Positions 1 to 8,378 of a stretch of DNA of 63,885 bases are shown one piece after another (position 1 is the stretch's first letter; each line of letters starts with the position of its first letter). Position numbers and translations under genes: made by a program. The notes beneath the pieces are model-generated. The model was given only the letters and a program-made list of their open reading frames with translations, did not search any database and was not told where the DNA came from. The stretch spans positions 1 through 63,885 of the forward strand of contig JAGNQL010000004.1 in the NCBI GenBank assembly GCA_017989135.1. The letters run 5' to 3'. Source of the DNA: Burkholderiales bacterium (GTDB lineage: Bacteria; Pseudomonadota; Gammaproteobacteria; Burkholderiales; Casimicrobiaceae).

Positions 1-55
1 CCGCAAACCAGCGCTGGCTGCGTAGTTCTTCGATGCGTTTTTTTGCTTTGCTCAC
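1..55 (-). CDS. Start of an IlvD/Edd-family sugar-acid dehydratase (partial)
   Basis: Only the first 18 codons lie in the window. The frame starts at a GTG (position 55 on the minus strand) preceded by a strong GGAGGAG ribosome binding site about 10 bases upstream. It reads SKAKKRIEELRSQRWFA, which resembles the N-terminus of pentonate/hexonate dehydratases of the IlvD/Edd family, where an LRSxRWF stretch comes just before the catalytic domain. It is divergent from the SMP-30 lactonase at 135, which fits a sugar oxidation cluster of lactonase plus dehydratase. The identification rests on one short motif, so the product is tentative; the start site is better supported than the family. Confidence 0.5.
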   Translation of the reverse strand, partial: MSKAKKRIEELRSQRWFA

Positions 56-134
56 GCGGTCCGGCTCCTCCACAAGCGAATTGCGAGAATAGCATAAGAT
101 CAATGCAAACATATATATCATCTAGATCATCTAT
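56..134. promoter_or_regulatory. Divergent promoter/operator region
   Basis: This AT-rich 79-base gap separates the minus-strand dehydratase start from the SMP-30 lactonase. It contains a direct repeat of ATCATCTA (about 116-132) around an ATCTAGAT palindrome, running right up to the lactonase ATG. A repeated palindromic box against the start codon is what an operator for a sugar-responsive repressor would look like. No regulator gene is present in the window to pair with it. The lactonase has no clear Shine-Dalgarno sequence here. Confidence 0.35.
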
Positions 135-1037
135 ATGACCACACACACGATCGAACGGCTAAAGGCCGAACTCGCCCTCGACGCCCGCGCAACCCTTGGC
201 GAATGCGTGCGTTGGGACGAGCGCGAAGGCCTCATTTACTGGGTAGACATACCCGGCCAGCGCCTGCACCGCTACAACCCGTCAACCGGGCGTAACGACA
301 CGAAAGAAATCGGCCAAGAGATCGGCTGTTTCGCGCTCGCGGAAACAGGCGGCTTCATCACTGGTCTGCGCTCGGGCTACGCGCGGATCGACACCTTTGG
401 CGGCACCGTGCAGCGCCTGACGAGCCCCGACTACGACCCAGCGTTCGTGCGCTTTAACGACGGTCGCTGCGACGGCGCGGGCCGCTTCTGGGCCGGAACG
501 ATGTGGGAGCCGCGCGACCGCCGGGCGGCACATGTGTATTGCCTCGAAGCGGACGGTCGTTTCAGCACGAAGGCCAATCCGATCACCCTCGCCAACGGCA
601 TCACGTTCTCGCCGGACAACAAAACCTTCACGCTCGCTGACACGCCAAACCACGTGCTCTGGGCGTTCGACTACGACCTCGGCACCGCGACGACGAGCAA
701 CCGCCGCGTGCTGCGCACCTTCGACCCGCCGCAAGGGCGTCCGGATGGCGCCTGCGTCGACGCTGAAGGGAACATTTACCTCGCGATCTTCGCGGGTGCT
801 CGCGTCGAAAAAATCTCGCCGAAAGGCGAACTGTTGGCCGTCATCGACCTGCCGATCCCGAATATCACTTGCTGCTCCTTCGCGGGCGACGACCTACAAA
901 CGCTCTACATCACCACCGCCCGCGTCCGCATGAGCGACGAACAGCTAGCGCAACACCCCTACGCCGGCGGCCTGTTCGCGATACGTCTGCCCAGCCACCA
1001 CGCGCCAGGCGTGATCGAGGCGCGGTACGCGGGATGA
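135..1037 (+). CDS. SMP-30/gluconolactonase-family sugar lactonase
   Basis: A 300-residue protein of the six-bladed propeller SMP-30/regucalcin family, which hydrolyses aldonolactones to aldonic acids using a bound divalent metal. Visible family marks are LGECVRWDE near residue 22 (the metal-binding Glu), FNDGRCDGAGRFWAGTM near 107 (metal-binding Asn and the substrate loop), NGITFSPDN near 154 and DGACVDAEGNIY near 205 (metal-binding Asp). Length is normal and there is no signal peptide, so it should be cytoplasmic. It is followed 57 bases later by an SDR and lies opposite a probable sugar-acid dehydratase. This suggests an oxidative, non-phosphorylating pentose or hexose pathway: dehydrogenase, lactonase, dehydratase. 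The exact sugar cannot be told from sequence alone. Confidence 0.88.
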   Translation: MTTHTIERLKAELALDARATLGECVRWDEREGLIYWVDIPGQRLHRYNPSTGRNDTKEIGQEIGCFALAETGGFITGLRSGYARIDTFGGTVQRLTSPDYDPAFVRFNDGRCDGAGRFWAGTMWEPRDRRAAHVYCLEADGRFSTKANPITLANGITFSPDNKTFTLADTPNHVLWAFDYDLGTATTSNRRVLRTFDPPQGRPDGACVDAEGNIYLAIFAGARVEKISPKGELLAVIDLPIPNITCCSFAGDDLQTLYITTARVRMSDEQLAQHPYAGGLFAIRLPSHHAPGVIEARYAG

Positions 1038-1094
1038 CCGAAATCAGCGGCTGACGACACCGCAATCGACTGGCACAATCACCGAGAAATTCTT

Positions 1095-1856
1095 ATGAAC
1101 CAGCTCACCAATCTCTACCCCACCCTTCGCGGCAAGAACGTTTTCATCACAGGCGGTGCCACTGGCATTGGCGCGGCGTTGGTGGAGGTGTTTATCGAGC
1201 AAGGCGCGCACGTTGGCTTTTTGGACATTGACGACTCGGCGGCGAACGAGTTGAAGGCGCGGCTGAACGTGAAAGAGCGGCTGCGCTATTGGCATTGCGA
1301 CATTCGCGATGTGCCGGCGATGCAGGCGACGATCGCGACGGCGGCGAAGGCACTTGGCGGGCAACTCAACGTCTACATCGGCAACGCGGCGAACGATGTG
1401 CGGCACGCGTTTGACGATTTAACGCCGGAGTACTGGGACAACAATCAGTCGATCAATTTGCGACCGCAGGTGTTTGGCGCGCAGGCGGCGGCGCACGTGA
1501 TGGCAAGCGGCGGTTCGATCATAACGATGGGCAGCGTGAGCTGGATGCGCCGTCGGGCGGGCTTTGTGAGCTACACGACGAGCAAAGCGGCGATCCACGG
1601 GCTCACGCGCACGCTCGCGCAAGAGCTCGGGCCACGCGGCATTCGCGTCAATTGCATCGTTCCGGGCGCAATCCAAACACCCAAGCAAATGGCGCAAGTC
1701 GTCACGCCACAACTCGAACAGGAATTCCTCGACAACCAAGCGCTGAAATTTCGCCTGAATGCGAACGACGTGGCGGCGATGGCGCTCTTTCTCGCGAGCG
1801 ACGATTCACGCGGCTGCGCAGGGCAGGCGTTTATTGTGGATGGTGGGATTAGCTGA
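1095..1856 (+). CDS. SDR-family oxidoreductase, probable sugar dehydrogenase
   Basis: A 253-residue classical short-chain dehydrogenase. The nucleotide-binding glycine motif TGGATGIG lies near residue 20. An acidic DIDD after the second strand suggests NAD preference. GNAAND stands where NNAG is usual, the catalytic Ser is in MGSVSW, and the YxxxK pair is in SYTTSKAAIHG. The end RGCAGQAFIVDGGIS is the standard SDR tail. Located just after the lactonase, it is likely the dehydrogenase that makes the lactone substrate (arabinose, xylose, galactose or fucose type). Translation starts at an ATG after a weak purine stretch. The substrate is inferred from context only. Confidence 0.85.
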   Translation: MNQLTNLYPTLRGKNVFITGGATGIGAALVEVFIEQGAHVGFLDIDDSAANELKARLNVKERLRYWHCDIRDVPAMQATIATAAKALGGQLNVYIGNAANDVRHAFDDLTPEYWDNNQSINLRPQVFGAQAAAHVMASGGSIITMGSVSWMRRRAGFVSYTTSKAAIHGLTRTLAQELGPRGIRVNCIVPGAIQTPKQMAQVVTPQLEQEFLDNQALKFRLNANDVAAMALFLASDDSRGCAGQAFIVDGGIS

Positions 1857-2057
1857 GGCCGCGTGTCGTAGCTGGCATTTATTGGCGTCATCCTCGGCCA
1901 ACGGCCGGGGATCCAGTGGCAGCATGCTGATGCGTTGGCGGTTGCCGAGCACCACTGCGACGGAAAACTTTCTGGATTCCCGTCCAGCCGGAGGCTGGTT
2001 TATCCTGAGCTTGCCGAAGGGCGGAGAATGAGGGCAATGATTGGAAATAGCAGTAAT
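1857..2057. repeat. Intergenic repeat debris after the sugar genes
   Basis: About 200 bases without a credible gene. It contains two stretches resembling the widespread 'ctggattcccg' and 'tatcctgagcttgccgaaggg' intergenic repeats, at about 1971-1985 and 2000-2023. A related piece, in the form cattctcgcgaagcgggaat, recurs at 21149-21168. I see no conserved RNA or protein here; the stretch is probably worn repeat sequence lying next to the palindromic element at 2058. Confidence 0.4.
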
Positions 2058-2177
2058 ACCTTTTTCGCGCCAACGACAGCCAGGCGATCGTTGGCGGCCT
2101 AAAACTTCACTAGTCGACTATCAATAAAACCAACCCGCAAGCGCCGCCCAGCTGTCGCTTGCCGCAGAAAGCCATAA
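2058..2177. repeat. 120-bp bipartite palindromic element, copy A
   Basis: Two imperfect hairpins (CAACGACAGCCAGGCGATCGTTG at left, GCAAGCGCCGCCCAGCTGTCGCTTGC-like at right) flank a central TAGTCGACTATCAATAAA. The same architecture recurs at nine or more other places in this window (8497, 18243, 19647, 22149, 27370, 31724, 46862, 50123 and 60136). This copy ends four bases before the ATG of the epimerase gene, so its right end also supplies that gene's leader. The terminal repeats are degenerate here (GCAGAAAGCCATAAC at the right). Confidence 0.6.
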
Positions 2178-2181
2178 CACT

Positions 2182-3060
2182 ATGCCCACATCCATTCCCG
2201 GTTTGCGCTTCGGCGAATTTCAGGGCTTGCCCGCATTGCTCATCACGACGCCGTTCTCGAAGGCGGCCGTGAGTTTGTTTGGCGGACATGTGCTTTCGTT
2301 TGTGCCGGCTGGGTTTGATGATGTGTTGTGGATGTCGCCGACGACGAAGCGCCCGCCGGATCCGTTGCGCGGAGGGATCCCCGTGTGTTGGCCGTATTTC
2401 GCAAAACAAGGCCAACCCGCCGACGCGCCGCAGCACGGATTGGTGCGCACGTTGCAATGGCAGGTGACGCACGCGCAGCAAAACGCGGATGGCGAGATCG
2501 CGCTGGCGCTCGCAGCGCCTGCGGTGGAAGGCGTGCCGATGAGTCTGATCTTGACCATGCGCATTGGCCGCGCGCTAGAGCAAGCGCTCACCACGGTGAA
2601 TCTGGGCGACGAAACCGTGCGCTTCACGCAGGCGCTGCACACGTATTTCCGCGTCGGCGACGCGCGCCGCGTGCATGTGACCGGGCTCAACGGCGTGACC
2701 TATGCCGACAAGTTTGATGACTTCAACGAGCACACACAAAACGGCAATTGGGATTTGCACGATGCGCGCGATCCGGGTCGTAGCGATCGGATTTACGCCG
2801 ATGCAGGTAATACGTTTGAGTTGGTCGATCCGTCCGCGCAACGAAAAATTACGCTGAAAACTTCGGGCACAAATACGCTCGTGGTGTGGAATCCGGGCGA
2901 AGAATGGATCAAAACCTTCGCCGATTTACCAGGCGATGGATGGCTACATTACGTGTGCCTTGAGGCAGCGAACTGCGGCGCGGAGGTGATCGAGCTTGGC
3001 CCTGACGATTCGCATGTGTTGCAACAGACGATTACGTGTGAGGCGCTGACCGCGCATTAA
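2182..3060 (+). CDS. YeaD-like D-hexose-6-phosphate mutarotase / aldose 1-epimerase family
   Basis: A 292-residue protein of the galactose mutarotase-like fold, closest in style to YeaD (glucose-6-phosphate 1-epimerase), which interconverts alpha and beta anomers in the cytoplasm. Marks seen are LRGGIPVCWPYF near residue 62 with QHGLVRTLQW shortly after (substrate His and Arg), ALHTYFRVGDARRVHVTGL near 155 (catalytic His region) and VVWNPGEEWIKTFADL near 234. The length is typical. It follows a palindromic repeat rather than the sugar operon, so it is probably its own transcription unit, ending at the hairpin terminator at 3073. Confidence 0.85.
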   Translation: MPTSIPGLRFGEFQGLPALLITTPFSKAAVSLFGGHVLSFVPAGFDDVLWMSPTTKRPPDPLRGGIPVCWPYFAKQGQPADAPQHGLVRTLQWQVTHAQQNADGEIALALAAPAVEGVPMSLILTMRIGRALEQALTTVNLGDETVRFTQALHTYFRVGDARRVHVTGLNGVTYADKFDDFNEHTQNGNWDLHDARDPGRSDRIYADAGNTFELVDPSAQRKITLKTSGTNTLVVWNPGEEWIKTFADLPGDGWLHYVCLEAANCGAEVIELGPDDSHVLQQTITCEALTAH

Positions 3061-3072
3061 GTCGAATCGAAT

Positions 3073-3104
3073 AAAAAAAGGGAGCGCATTGCGCTCCCTT
3101 TTTG
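3073..3104. terminator. Bidirectional intrinsic terminator
   Basis: A perfect hairpin AAAGGGAGCGC-ATT-GCGCTCCCTTT, with an A-run on the left and a T-run on the right, lies between the convergent epimerase (+) and EF-hand (-) genes. It can terminate both. Confidence 0.9.
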
Positions 3105-3119
3105 TTTGCGGCCGAGCGA

Positions 3120-3404
3120 TTAAGGCCGCGCCGGCATTCCGCGCGCGACGCGCTTGGCGTTGCGAAACGCTTTGATCTCGGCGCGGGTGACAACGCCGTC
3201 ACGGTTGACATCCATGCGCTCGAAGCGTTTGCAAACGGCTGGCGTTTTGCCAGTGCAGGATTCGGCTTTGCTGAGCGCGCGGTCTTTGTTTGCGTCAGCG
3301 CCGCCGAAGCTCCCTGCGCCACGATTCGGTGCAGCGGAAGCGGTGGTGGCGACAGCCATCAAAGCAACAGCGGCCAGCACGGACAGCGATTTAAGTGCGT
3401 TCAT
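3120..3404 (-). CDS. Small exported EF-hand protein
   Basis: A 94-residue protein with a clear signal peptide (hydrophobic LSVLAAVALMAVATTASA, cleavage after ASA). The mature part has one good calcium loop, DVNRDGVVTRAEI near residue 66, and a weaker first loop, DANKDRALSKAE near 38, in which the usual central Gly is missing. Two cysteines probably form a disulphide. It is likely a periplasmic calcium-binding protein of unknown role. It sits 23 bases downstream of a second, larger EF-hand gene on the same strand, so the two are probably cotranscribed. Confidence 0.8.
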   Translation of the reverse strand: MNALKSLSVLAAVALMAVATTASAAPNRGAGSFGGADANKDRALSKAESCTGKTPAVCKRFERMDVNRDGVVTRAEIKAFRNAKRVARGMPARP

Positions 3405-3427
3405 TTGAAGGCTCCCTTTCGCGTGGA

Positions 3428-3997
3428 TTAGTGCGTGCGCCAGCCGCCGACTTCGTCGCGCGTCAGGTAGCCGTCACGGTTGCGATCAATGGTGCCGAAG
3501 TTGCGCTGCCAGTGCGGATACACCGTCGCTTCTTGGTACGAAAGCACGCCGTCGCCGTCGCTGTCAGCCGATGCATACGCGTCAGGTGCCGGTGCGGCAT
3601 AGTTCACCGATGAAGGTGAGTCGTAGTACGGAGCCGCGTAGCTCACCGCGACTGGCGCAGGTGCGTAGTACGTGGTCGGTGCGACGTAGGTGGTGTCGTA
3701 GTACGACGCGGCCGCCGCCAGCGCAACGCCGCCGATGATGACCGGCGCGATCCAACGACCGTTGTGCCAGTAACCACGATGGTTGTGCGTGTAGCGCACG
3801 GGAGCCGGGGCGATGTGGCGTGGGGCGATGTAGCGGGGTGCAATGTGGCGAACCGGCGCGTGCGTGACCACCGCCGGGCGGTGCGCGACGACGTGGCCAC
3901 GGTTGAAGTGTTTGGCTTCGTCAGCCGACGCAGCCGTAGCCGCAAACACGGAAATGAGCGCTGCGCCGAGCGTAGTCACCGAAACGATCTTTTTCAT
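3428..3997 (-). CDS. Exported His/Pro/Tyr-rich protein with C-terminal EF-hand pair
   Basis: A 189-residue protein with a signal peptide (MKKIVSVTTLGAALISVFAATAASA). The middle is low complexity, rich in His, Pro, Ala, Arg and Tyr (repeated RHIAPRYIAPRHIAP-like units, then YYAPAPVAVSYAAPYY), with one hydrophobic stretch near residues 86-96. The C-terminus has two EF-hand loops, DSDGDGVLSYQEA near 144 and DRNRDGYLTRDEV near 171. It is probably cell-envelope located; the His-rich part may also bind metal. It is cotranscribed with the small EF-hand gene just downstream. No specific function is recognised. Confidence 0.78.
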   Translation of the reverse strand: MKKIVSVTTLGAALISVFAATAASADEAKHFNRGHVVAHRPAVVTHAPVRHIAPRYIAPRHIAPAPVRYTHNHRGYWHNGRWIAPVIIGGVALAAAASYYDTTYVAPTTYYAPAPVAVSYAAPYYDSPSSVNYAAPAPDAYASADSDGDGVLSYQEATVYPHWQRNFGTIDRNRDGYLTRDEVGGWRTH

Positions 3998-4145
3998 GAG
4001 AAATTTCCTTTGCGAAAACTAGGCACGGTGTGCCAATGAGTCTGTAACGGGGTAGACGCAACGAGCGACGACAAAATGTCAGGCGATTACAAAAAATTAC
4101 AAGTGCTGCGGTGCGGAATTAGTTTTTGGGCGGCCGATTCATTCG
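3998..4145. promoter_or_regulatory. Divergent upstream region of EF-hand gene and prfC
   Basis: Together with the REP pair at 4146-4235 this makes a 306-base gap between divergently transcribed genes. Apart from the palindrome I see no gene or RNA. Promoters for both directions must lie here, but none is clear enough to place. Confidence 0.3.
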
Positions 4146-4235
4146 TGTGGGAGCGGGCTTGCCCGCGATTTCGCCTCGGCATGGCGACTAGCCTCGCGCT
4201 GGGTGAGGCTAGTCGCAGGCAAGCCCGCTCCCACA
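4146..4235. repeat. REP pair (BIME-like) of the TGTGGGAGCGG type
   Basis: Two inverted copies of a REP-like unit (TGTGGGAGCGGGCTTGCC at left, its reverse complement at right) enclose an inner perfect 12-bp stem GCGACTAGCCTC (4184-4195) / GAGGCTAGTCGC (4205-4216). The unit closely resembles the well-known pseudomonad REP core. Related units are at 14130-14183 and 50051-50072. The whole 90 bases can fold into one long hairpin upstream of prfC. Confidence 0.8.
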
Positions 4236-4303
4236 TCGTCACATACGTTTTCCAGTCGAAACTCCATTAAAATCAAGGGTTTCCGCACTACAGAAGCGCT
4301 GCC

Positions 4304-5935
4304 GTGACTGCCACCCCGCACACCGCAGAAGTCGCGCGCCGTCGCACTTTTGCCATCATTTCGCACCCCGACGCGGGTAAGACCACGCTGACCGAGAAAT
4401 TGTTGCTGTTTTCGGGCGCAATTCACGTCGCGGGTAGCGTCAAAGCGCGCAAAGCGAGTCGCCACGCCACCTCCGACTGGATGGAAATCGAGAAGCAGCG
4501 CGGAATTTCGGTCGCGTCGTCGGTCATGCAGATGCTTTATCGCGAGCATGTCGTCAACCTCCTCGACACGCCGGGTCACCGAGACTTTTCTGAGGATACG
4601 TACCGCGTGTTGACCGCCGTCGACAGCGCGCTCATGGTGATCGACGCAGCGAACGGCGTGGAAGCACAGACCAAACGGCTGATTGAAGTCTGCCGTCAGC
4701 GCGACACACCGATTCTCACGTTCGTCAACAAAATGGATCGCGAAGGCCGTGACCCGATTGAGCTCCTCGACGAGGTGGAAGCCGAGCTTGGCATGCCCTG
4801 CGTGCCGATGACTTGGCCAGTGGGTCAAGGTCGCGCATTCGGCGGCATCATCAACTTGCGTACGCAAACGATGCGGGTGTTCAAGGCCGGTGAAGACACG
4901 GTTGACGAATCGGACGTGGAAGAAATTCCACTCACCGACACCGCGACGTTGCGCGCTCGCTTCGGTGCCGATTTCGATCATGCGATGGCGAACATCGAAC
5001 TCCTAGCGGGTGTCGCGCCTGCGTTTGACCGCGAGGCGTTTCTCGCTGCAAAGCAAACGCCGGTGTTCTTCGGTTCGGCCGTGAACAACTTTGGTGTTCA
5101 GGAAGTGCTTGACGCGCTGGTTGACCTCGCACCCGCGCCGCATCCGCGCGCCTCGACCAATCCGGACGGCAGCAAGACCGAAATCGCGCCGGACGCGGCA
5201 GGCTTCTCGGGCGTGGTGTTCAAAGTGCAGGCGAACATGGATCCGATGCACCGTGACCGCATCGCGTTTGTGCGCGTGTGTTCCGGTAAGTATTCGCAAG
5301 GCATGAAACTCAAGGTGCAACGCACCGCAAAAGAAATGCGCCCCACGAGCGTGGTGACGTTTCTGTCGCAACGCCGCGAAGCGGTGGACGAAGCCTTTGC
5401 CGGCGACATCATCGGTTTCACCATTCACGGTGGCGTGCAACTCGGCGACACCATCACCGACGGCGCGAGCTTGCAATACACGGGTTTACCGTTCTTCGCG
5501 CCGGAGCTTTTTCAAACGGTGGAACTCAAAAATCCACTGCGCAGCAAGCAATTGCAGCAAGGCCTCGCGCAGCTCGGCGAGGAAGGCGCGATCCAAGTGT
5601 TTAAGCCGCAGCTCGGTTCGTTGATGCTCTTGGGCGCGGTCGGACAACTGCAGTTTGAAGTCGTGCAGCATCGCCTGCAAACGGAATACAAAGCGGACAT
5701 CAAGCTCTCAGGTAGCCAATTCGTCGGCGCGCGCTGGGTGACCTGCGACGACGCGGCCGAGATGAAGAAATTCATGGACTACAACGCATCGAAGCTCGCT
5801 TACGACGCGGCCAACACCCTCGCGTATTTGCTCACCTCCGCGTACGACCTGCGCCTCACGCAAGAGCGGCATCCGAAGATTGAGTTTCATCCGCTGCGCG
5901 AGCATGCGGGGCTTTCGTTGGAGCAGGCTGCGTAG
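4304..5935 (+). CDS. prfC: Peptide chain release factor 3
   Basis: A 543-residue translational GTPase that recycles RF1/RF2 from the ribosome after termination. The G1 loop SHPDAGKTTLTEKLL is near residue 20, the switch II region DTPGHRDFSEDTYR near 88, and NKMD near 142 (G4). The sequence is collinear with RF3 throughout, including LDALVDLAPAPHPR and the C-terminal FGSLML-like and ERHPKIEFHPLREHAG regions. It is slightly longer than the 526-530 usual for enterobacterial RF3. The start is a GTG. It is cytoplasmic and stands alone between a REP pair and an oxidoreductase gene. Confidence 0.95.
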   Translation: MTATPHTAEVARRRTFAIISHPDAGKTTLTEKLLLFSGAIHVAGSVKARKASRHATSDWMEIEKQRGISVASSVMQMLYREHVVNLLDTPGHRDFSEDTYRVLTAVDSALMVIDAANGVEAQTKRLIEVCRQRDTPILTFVNKMDREGRDPIELLDEVEAELGMPCVPMTWPVGQGRAFGGIINLRTQTMRVFKAGEDTVDESDVEEIPLTDTATLRARFGADFDHAMANIELLAGVAPAFDREAFLAAKQTPVFFGSAVNNFGVQEVLDALVDLAPAPHPRASTNPDGSKTEIAPDAAGFSGVVFKVQANMDPMHRDRIAFVRVCSGKYSQGMKLKVQRTAKEMRPTSVVTFLSQRREAVDEAFAGDIIGFTIHGGVQLGDTITDGASLQYTGLPFFAPELFQTVELKNPLRSKQLQQGLAQLGEEGAIQVFKPQLGSLMLLGAVGQLQFEVVQHRLQTEYKADIKLSGSQFVGARWVTCDDAAEMKKFMDYNASKLAYDAANTLAYLLTSAYDLRLTQERHPKIEFHPLREHAGLSLEQAA

Positions 5936-6063
5936 ATTCTGCGCCGCTGTTGCTGCACCCAATCGTGAACCACGCGCGCTAATCGCCGCGTGGCCGGTGC
6001 TAGCCTTTGAACGAGCAGTTCGCTGTATGGTCGGCGAACGCATGTTGACTCAGAAGGCTTCGC

Positions 6064-7221
6064 ATGACCGCCCCCAACACACCGCACCGCCCGCTTCGCA
6101 TTGCCATGTTGGGCGGCGGCCCAACCTCTTGGATTGGCGGCATGCACCGACGTGCTGCGGAGCTTGATGGCGCGTGGCAAGTGGTGGCCGGCGTGTTTTC
6201 TTCCCACGCGGAGCGCTCGCGGGACGCTGCGGCAGCGATGCGACTTGATCCCTCGCGCGGCTATGCGGATATAGCGGCGCTGATCGCGGGCGAACGCGCG
6301 CGCGACGATGGCATTGATGCGGTGGCGATCATGTCCCCCAACGACACACACTACCCGTATGCCGTTGCTGCGCTTGATGCGGGCTTGCATGTGATTGGCG
6401 ACAAACCGGTTAGCAAGACGGCAGCCGAGGCGCGCGATTTGGCGGCGCGCGCAAAAGCGAATGATCGGGTGTTCTGCGTGACGCACGGCTACTCGGCGTA
6501 TCCGATGACGCGCTACGCGAAGCAACTGGTGGCGGACGGCGCGATTGGCGCGGTGCGGTTAGTGCAAGTGGAATACATCCAAAACGGACAGGCCAAGCCG
6601 ATCGAACAAGGCCCAATGACGACAAGTCAGCAATGGAAATTTGACGCGTCGCGCAGCGGATTGGCGCTGGTTTTTTCTGCGATTGGCTGCCACGCGCAGC
6701 ACTTGGCTTGCAACGTCGTCGGCCAACGCGTTGCCGCCGTCAGTGCCAATGTCGGCGCGCTGATGCCTGGTCGAACCGTGGTGGATACGATACTGGCAAA
6801 CCTTCGATTCGAAAGCAGTGCACGCGGGCAATACACCGTGACGCAAGCCGCAGCAGGTGGCGAGAACGATGTGCGCATTCGTTTGTATGGCGAGCGCGGA
6901 CTGATCGATTGGTCGCAGCGCAATTCGGGCTATTTGCAGCTCAATATCGAAGGCGAAAGCGCGCGAACGATTGGGCGCGGTGACGTGGGGCTGCCCGCGA
7001 ACATCGCACGCTTAAGCCGCTCACCGCGCGGACATCCCGAAGGATTGCTCGAGGCGTTTGCCAACATTTATCGCGAAGCAGCCGAGGCGATCATCGCGCA
7101 ACAAAACGGTGAAGCCGCCGCCGTTGAGTACCCAACGATCCTAGACGCAGCGCACAGCATGGCGTTCATCGAGGCGTGCATCGAGTCGCAGAAGGCCAAT
7201 GGAGCGTGGACGACAGTGTGA
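6064..7221 (+). CDS. Gfo/Idh/MocA-family oxidoreductase
   Basis: A 385-residue NAD(P)-dependent sugar or inositol dehydrogenase-type protein. The N-terminal Rossmann motif is AMLGGGPTSWIGGMHRRAA near residue 14. The family EKP motif is present as DKPVSKT near 113. The C-terminal domain carries GCHAQHLA near 215, in place of the usual GxHxxDL, and GHPEGLLEAFANIY near 320. The length and the GHPEG ending are typical of glucose-fructose oxidoreductase-like family members found in sugar-modification clusters. It has no operon partner here. Start ATG at 6064, with a purine-rich GAAGG upstream. Substrate unknown. Confidence 0.88.
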   Translation: MTAPNTPHRPLRIAMLGGGPTSWIGGMHRRAAELDGAWQVVAGVFSSHAERSRDAAAAMRLDPSRGYADIAALIAGERARDDGIDAVAIMSPNDTHYPYAVAALDAGLHVIGDKPVSKTAAEARDLAARAKANDRVFCVTHGYSAYPMTRYAKQLVADGAIGAVRLVQVEYIQNGQAKPIEQGPMTTSQQWKFDASRSGLALVFSAIGCHAQHLACNVVGQRVAAVSANVGALMPGRTVVDTILANLRFESSARGQYTVTQAAAGGENDVRIRLYGERGLIDWSQRNSGYLQLNIEGESARTIGRGDVGLPANIARLSRSPRGHPEGLLEAFANIYREAAEAIIAQQNGEAAAVEYPTILDAAHSMAFIEACIESQKANGAWTTV

Positions 7222-7412
7222 AGTCCGGGTCGATGCCGCCGTTGCGACATCAAACACGGGCTCTATCCACGCGGTGTAACGCCGAAAACTTGCTGCGTTC
7301 GCTTGCGCTCGGTACCATCACAAATTAGCGAATTCCGAATCGTTCAAACATCCTTCGGCCGTCGCGCCCCGCCAACCTTTCAGACACTTGACCCGACGCA
7401 AGGAGTACAGAA
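7222..7412. other. Intergenic, no gene seen
   Basis: 191 bases between the oxidoreductase and the Tle1-like hydrolase. There is no convincing hairpin, repeat copy or ORF. A good ribosome site (AAGGAG at about 7400) precedes the hydrolase ATG. Confidence 0.4.
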
Positions 7413-8378
7413 ATGGCAAACCCAATCGTTCGCAATTTCAATCGTTTTTTTGTGTGCGGCATCGATGGCACTGTCGATCACTTCAAGGGGATTGCCAAAG
7501 ACCTTGAGGCCAATCAACGCGACTACGACACCAAATTTGCAAAGAGTTTTGTGCGACAACTCTGCAACGGCGGTCTGCCATCTCTCTATCTTCGCGGCCC
7601 AGCCGCGACTGGGAGCGGACTAGGCTATGCGATGGGTAAGGCGAAGGACACTATTGCCCTTCGCTACAACCAAGACCTCAGCGCATACAAGAAGTCCAAA
7701 AGTGAACTCCATGACCCCACGCTCCGTGGCTACATTCTTACTGGATACAGTCGAGGCGCAGCGGGCATCATCGAGGTTGCTACACGTTTGGTCGACGACA
7801 TTGAGTACAAAAAACTCGGCATCAGAATCTACGCGATGATTCTGTTCGATACGGTGAACGAAACCAATACGAGCGTTCAAGGGGTGATAAATCGTGGCGA
7901 GATCAAAGGTGTCACGGTTGCCGGCGCGACCGTAGCCGCCGGGGTTGTCGGTGGGCCTGGGACTGCCGTGGGCGTCGGGGGAACTATTGGTTCTGTGATG
8001 CCGAATTACTCCAACCCAGAAAGCATCATCCTAGGTGACCTGCGGATTCCAACAAACGTGGCCAATTGCGTGCACTACATTCGCTCGGATGAGTCGAACT
8101 CGCGCTCCACAACGATGGCAAAGTATCGAGGCGGCCCGGTCAACAACACAAACACACGTTACACGCCGTTGTACTTAAAGGCAACGCACGGAGGCTTGGG
8201 TGGCTTACCGTATTTTCAAGGTACCGGCGAGGGCAACAACATCCCAATCCTTGAGCCGGGTGCGGCGTTTCCCACCAACGTAACGATGGCCGAAGACATC
8301 AAGGGCTCACGCGACGTGGCGAAGCACGTGAATACGTTTTGCGGCGCTTTACACATTCCTCTGGCTATTACCGTTTGA
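7413..8378 (+). CDS. DUF2235/Tle1-like alpha/beta hydrolase (putative phospholipase effector-type)
   Basis: A 321-residue protein. FFVCGIDGTVDHFKG near residue 11 matches the DGT element at the start of DUF2235 domains. GYILTGYSRGAAGIIEVATR near 108 is the nucleophile elbow GxSRG of Tle1-type T6SS phospholipases and relatives. A Gly/Ala/Val-rich segment, VTVAGATVAAGVVGGPGTAVGVGG, near 170-193 could insert into or contact membrane. There is no signal peptide. No T6SS, VgrG, PAAR or immunity gene is adjacent; the next gene is a DUF2087 protein beyond a repeat. It may be an orphan effector or a housekeeping lipase. The fold assignment is firm from the motif; the effector role is inference. Confidence 0.7.
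   Translation: MANPIVRNFNRFFVCGIDGTVDHFKGIAKDLEANQRDYDTKFAKSFVRQLCNGGLPSLYLRGPAATGSGLGYAMGKAKDTIALRYNQDLSAYKKSKSELHDPTLRGYILTGYSRGAAGIIEVATRLVDDIEYKKLGIRIYAMILFDTVNETNTSVQGVINRGEIKGVTVAGATVAAGVVGGPGTAVGVGGTIGSVMPNYSNPESIILGDLRIPTNVANCVHYIRSDESNSRSTTMAKYRGGPVNNTNTRYTPLYLKATHGGLGGLPYFQGTGEGNNIPILEPGAAFPTNVTMAEDIKGSRDVAKHVNTFCGALHIPLAITV

Noticed and set aside
282..734. Long open frames on the strand opposite SMP-30, argS, grpE, dnaK and others (for example 282-734, 10472-11245, 57926-59311)
   Set aside because: GC-rich codon use leaves open antisense frames; their translations are Arg/His/Ala-rich without any domain and they lie over convincing genes.
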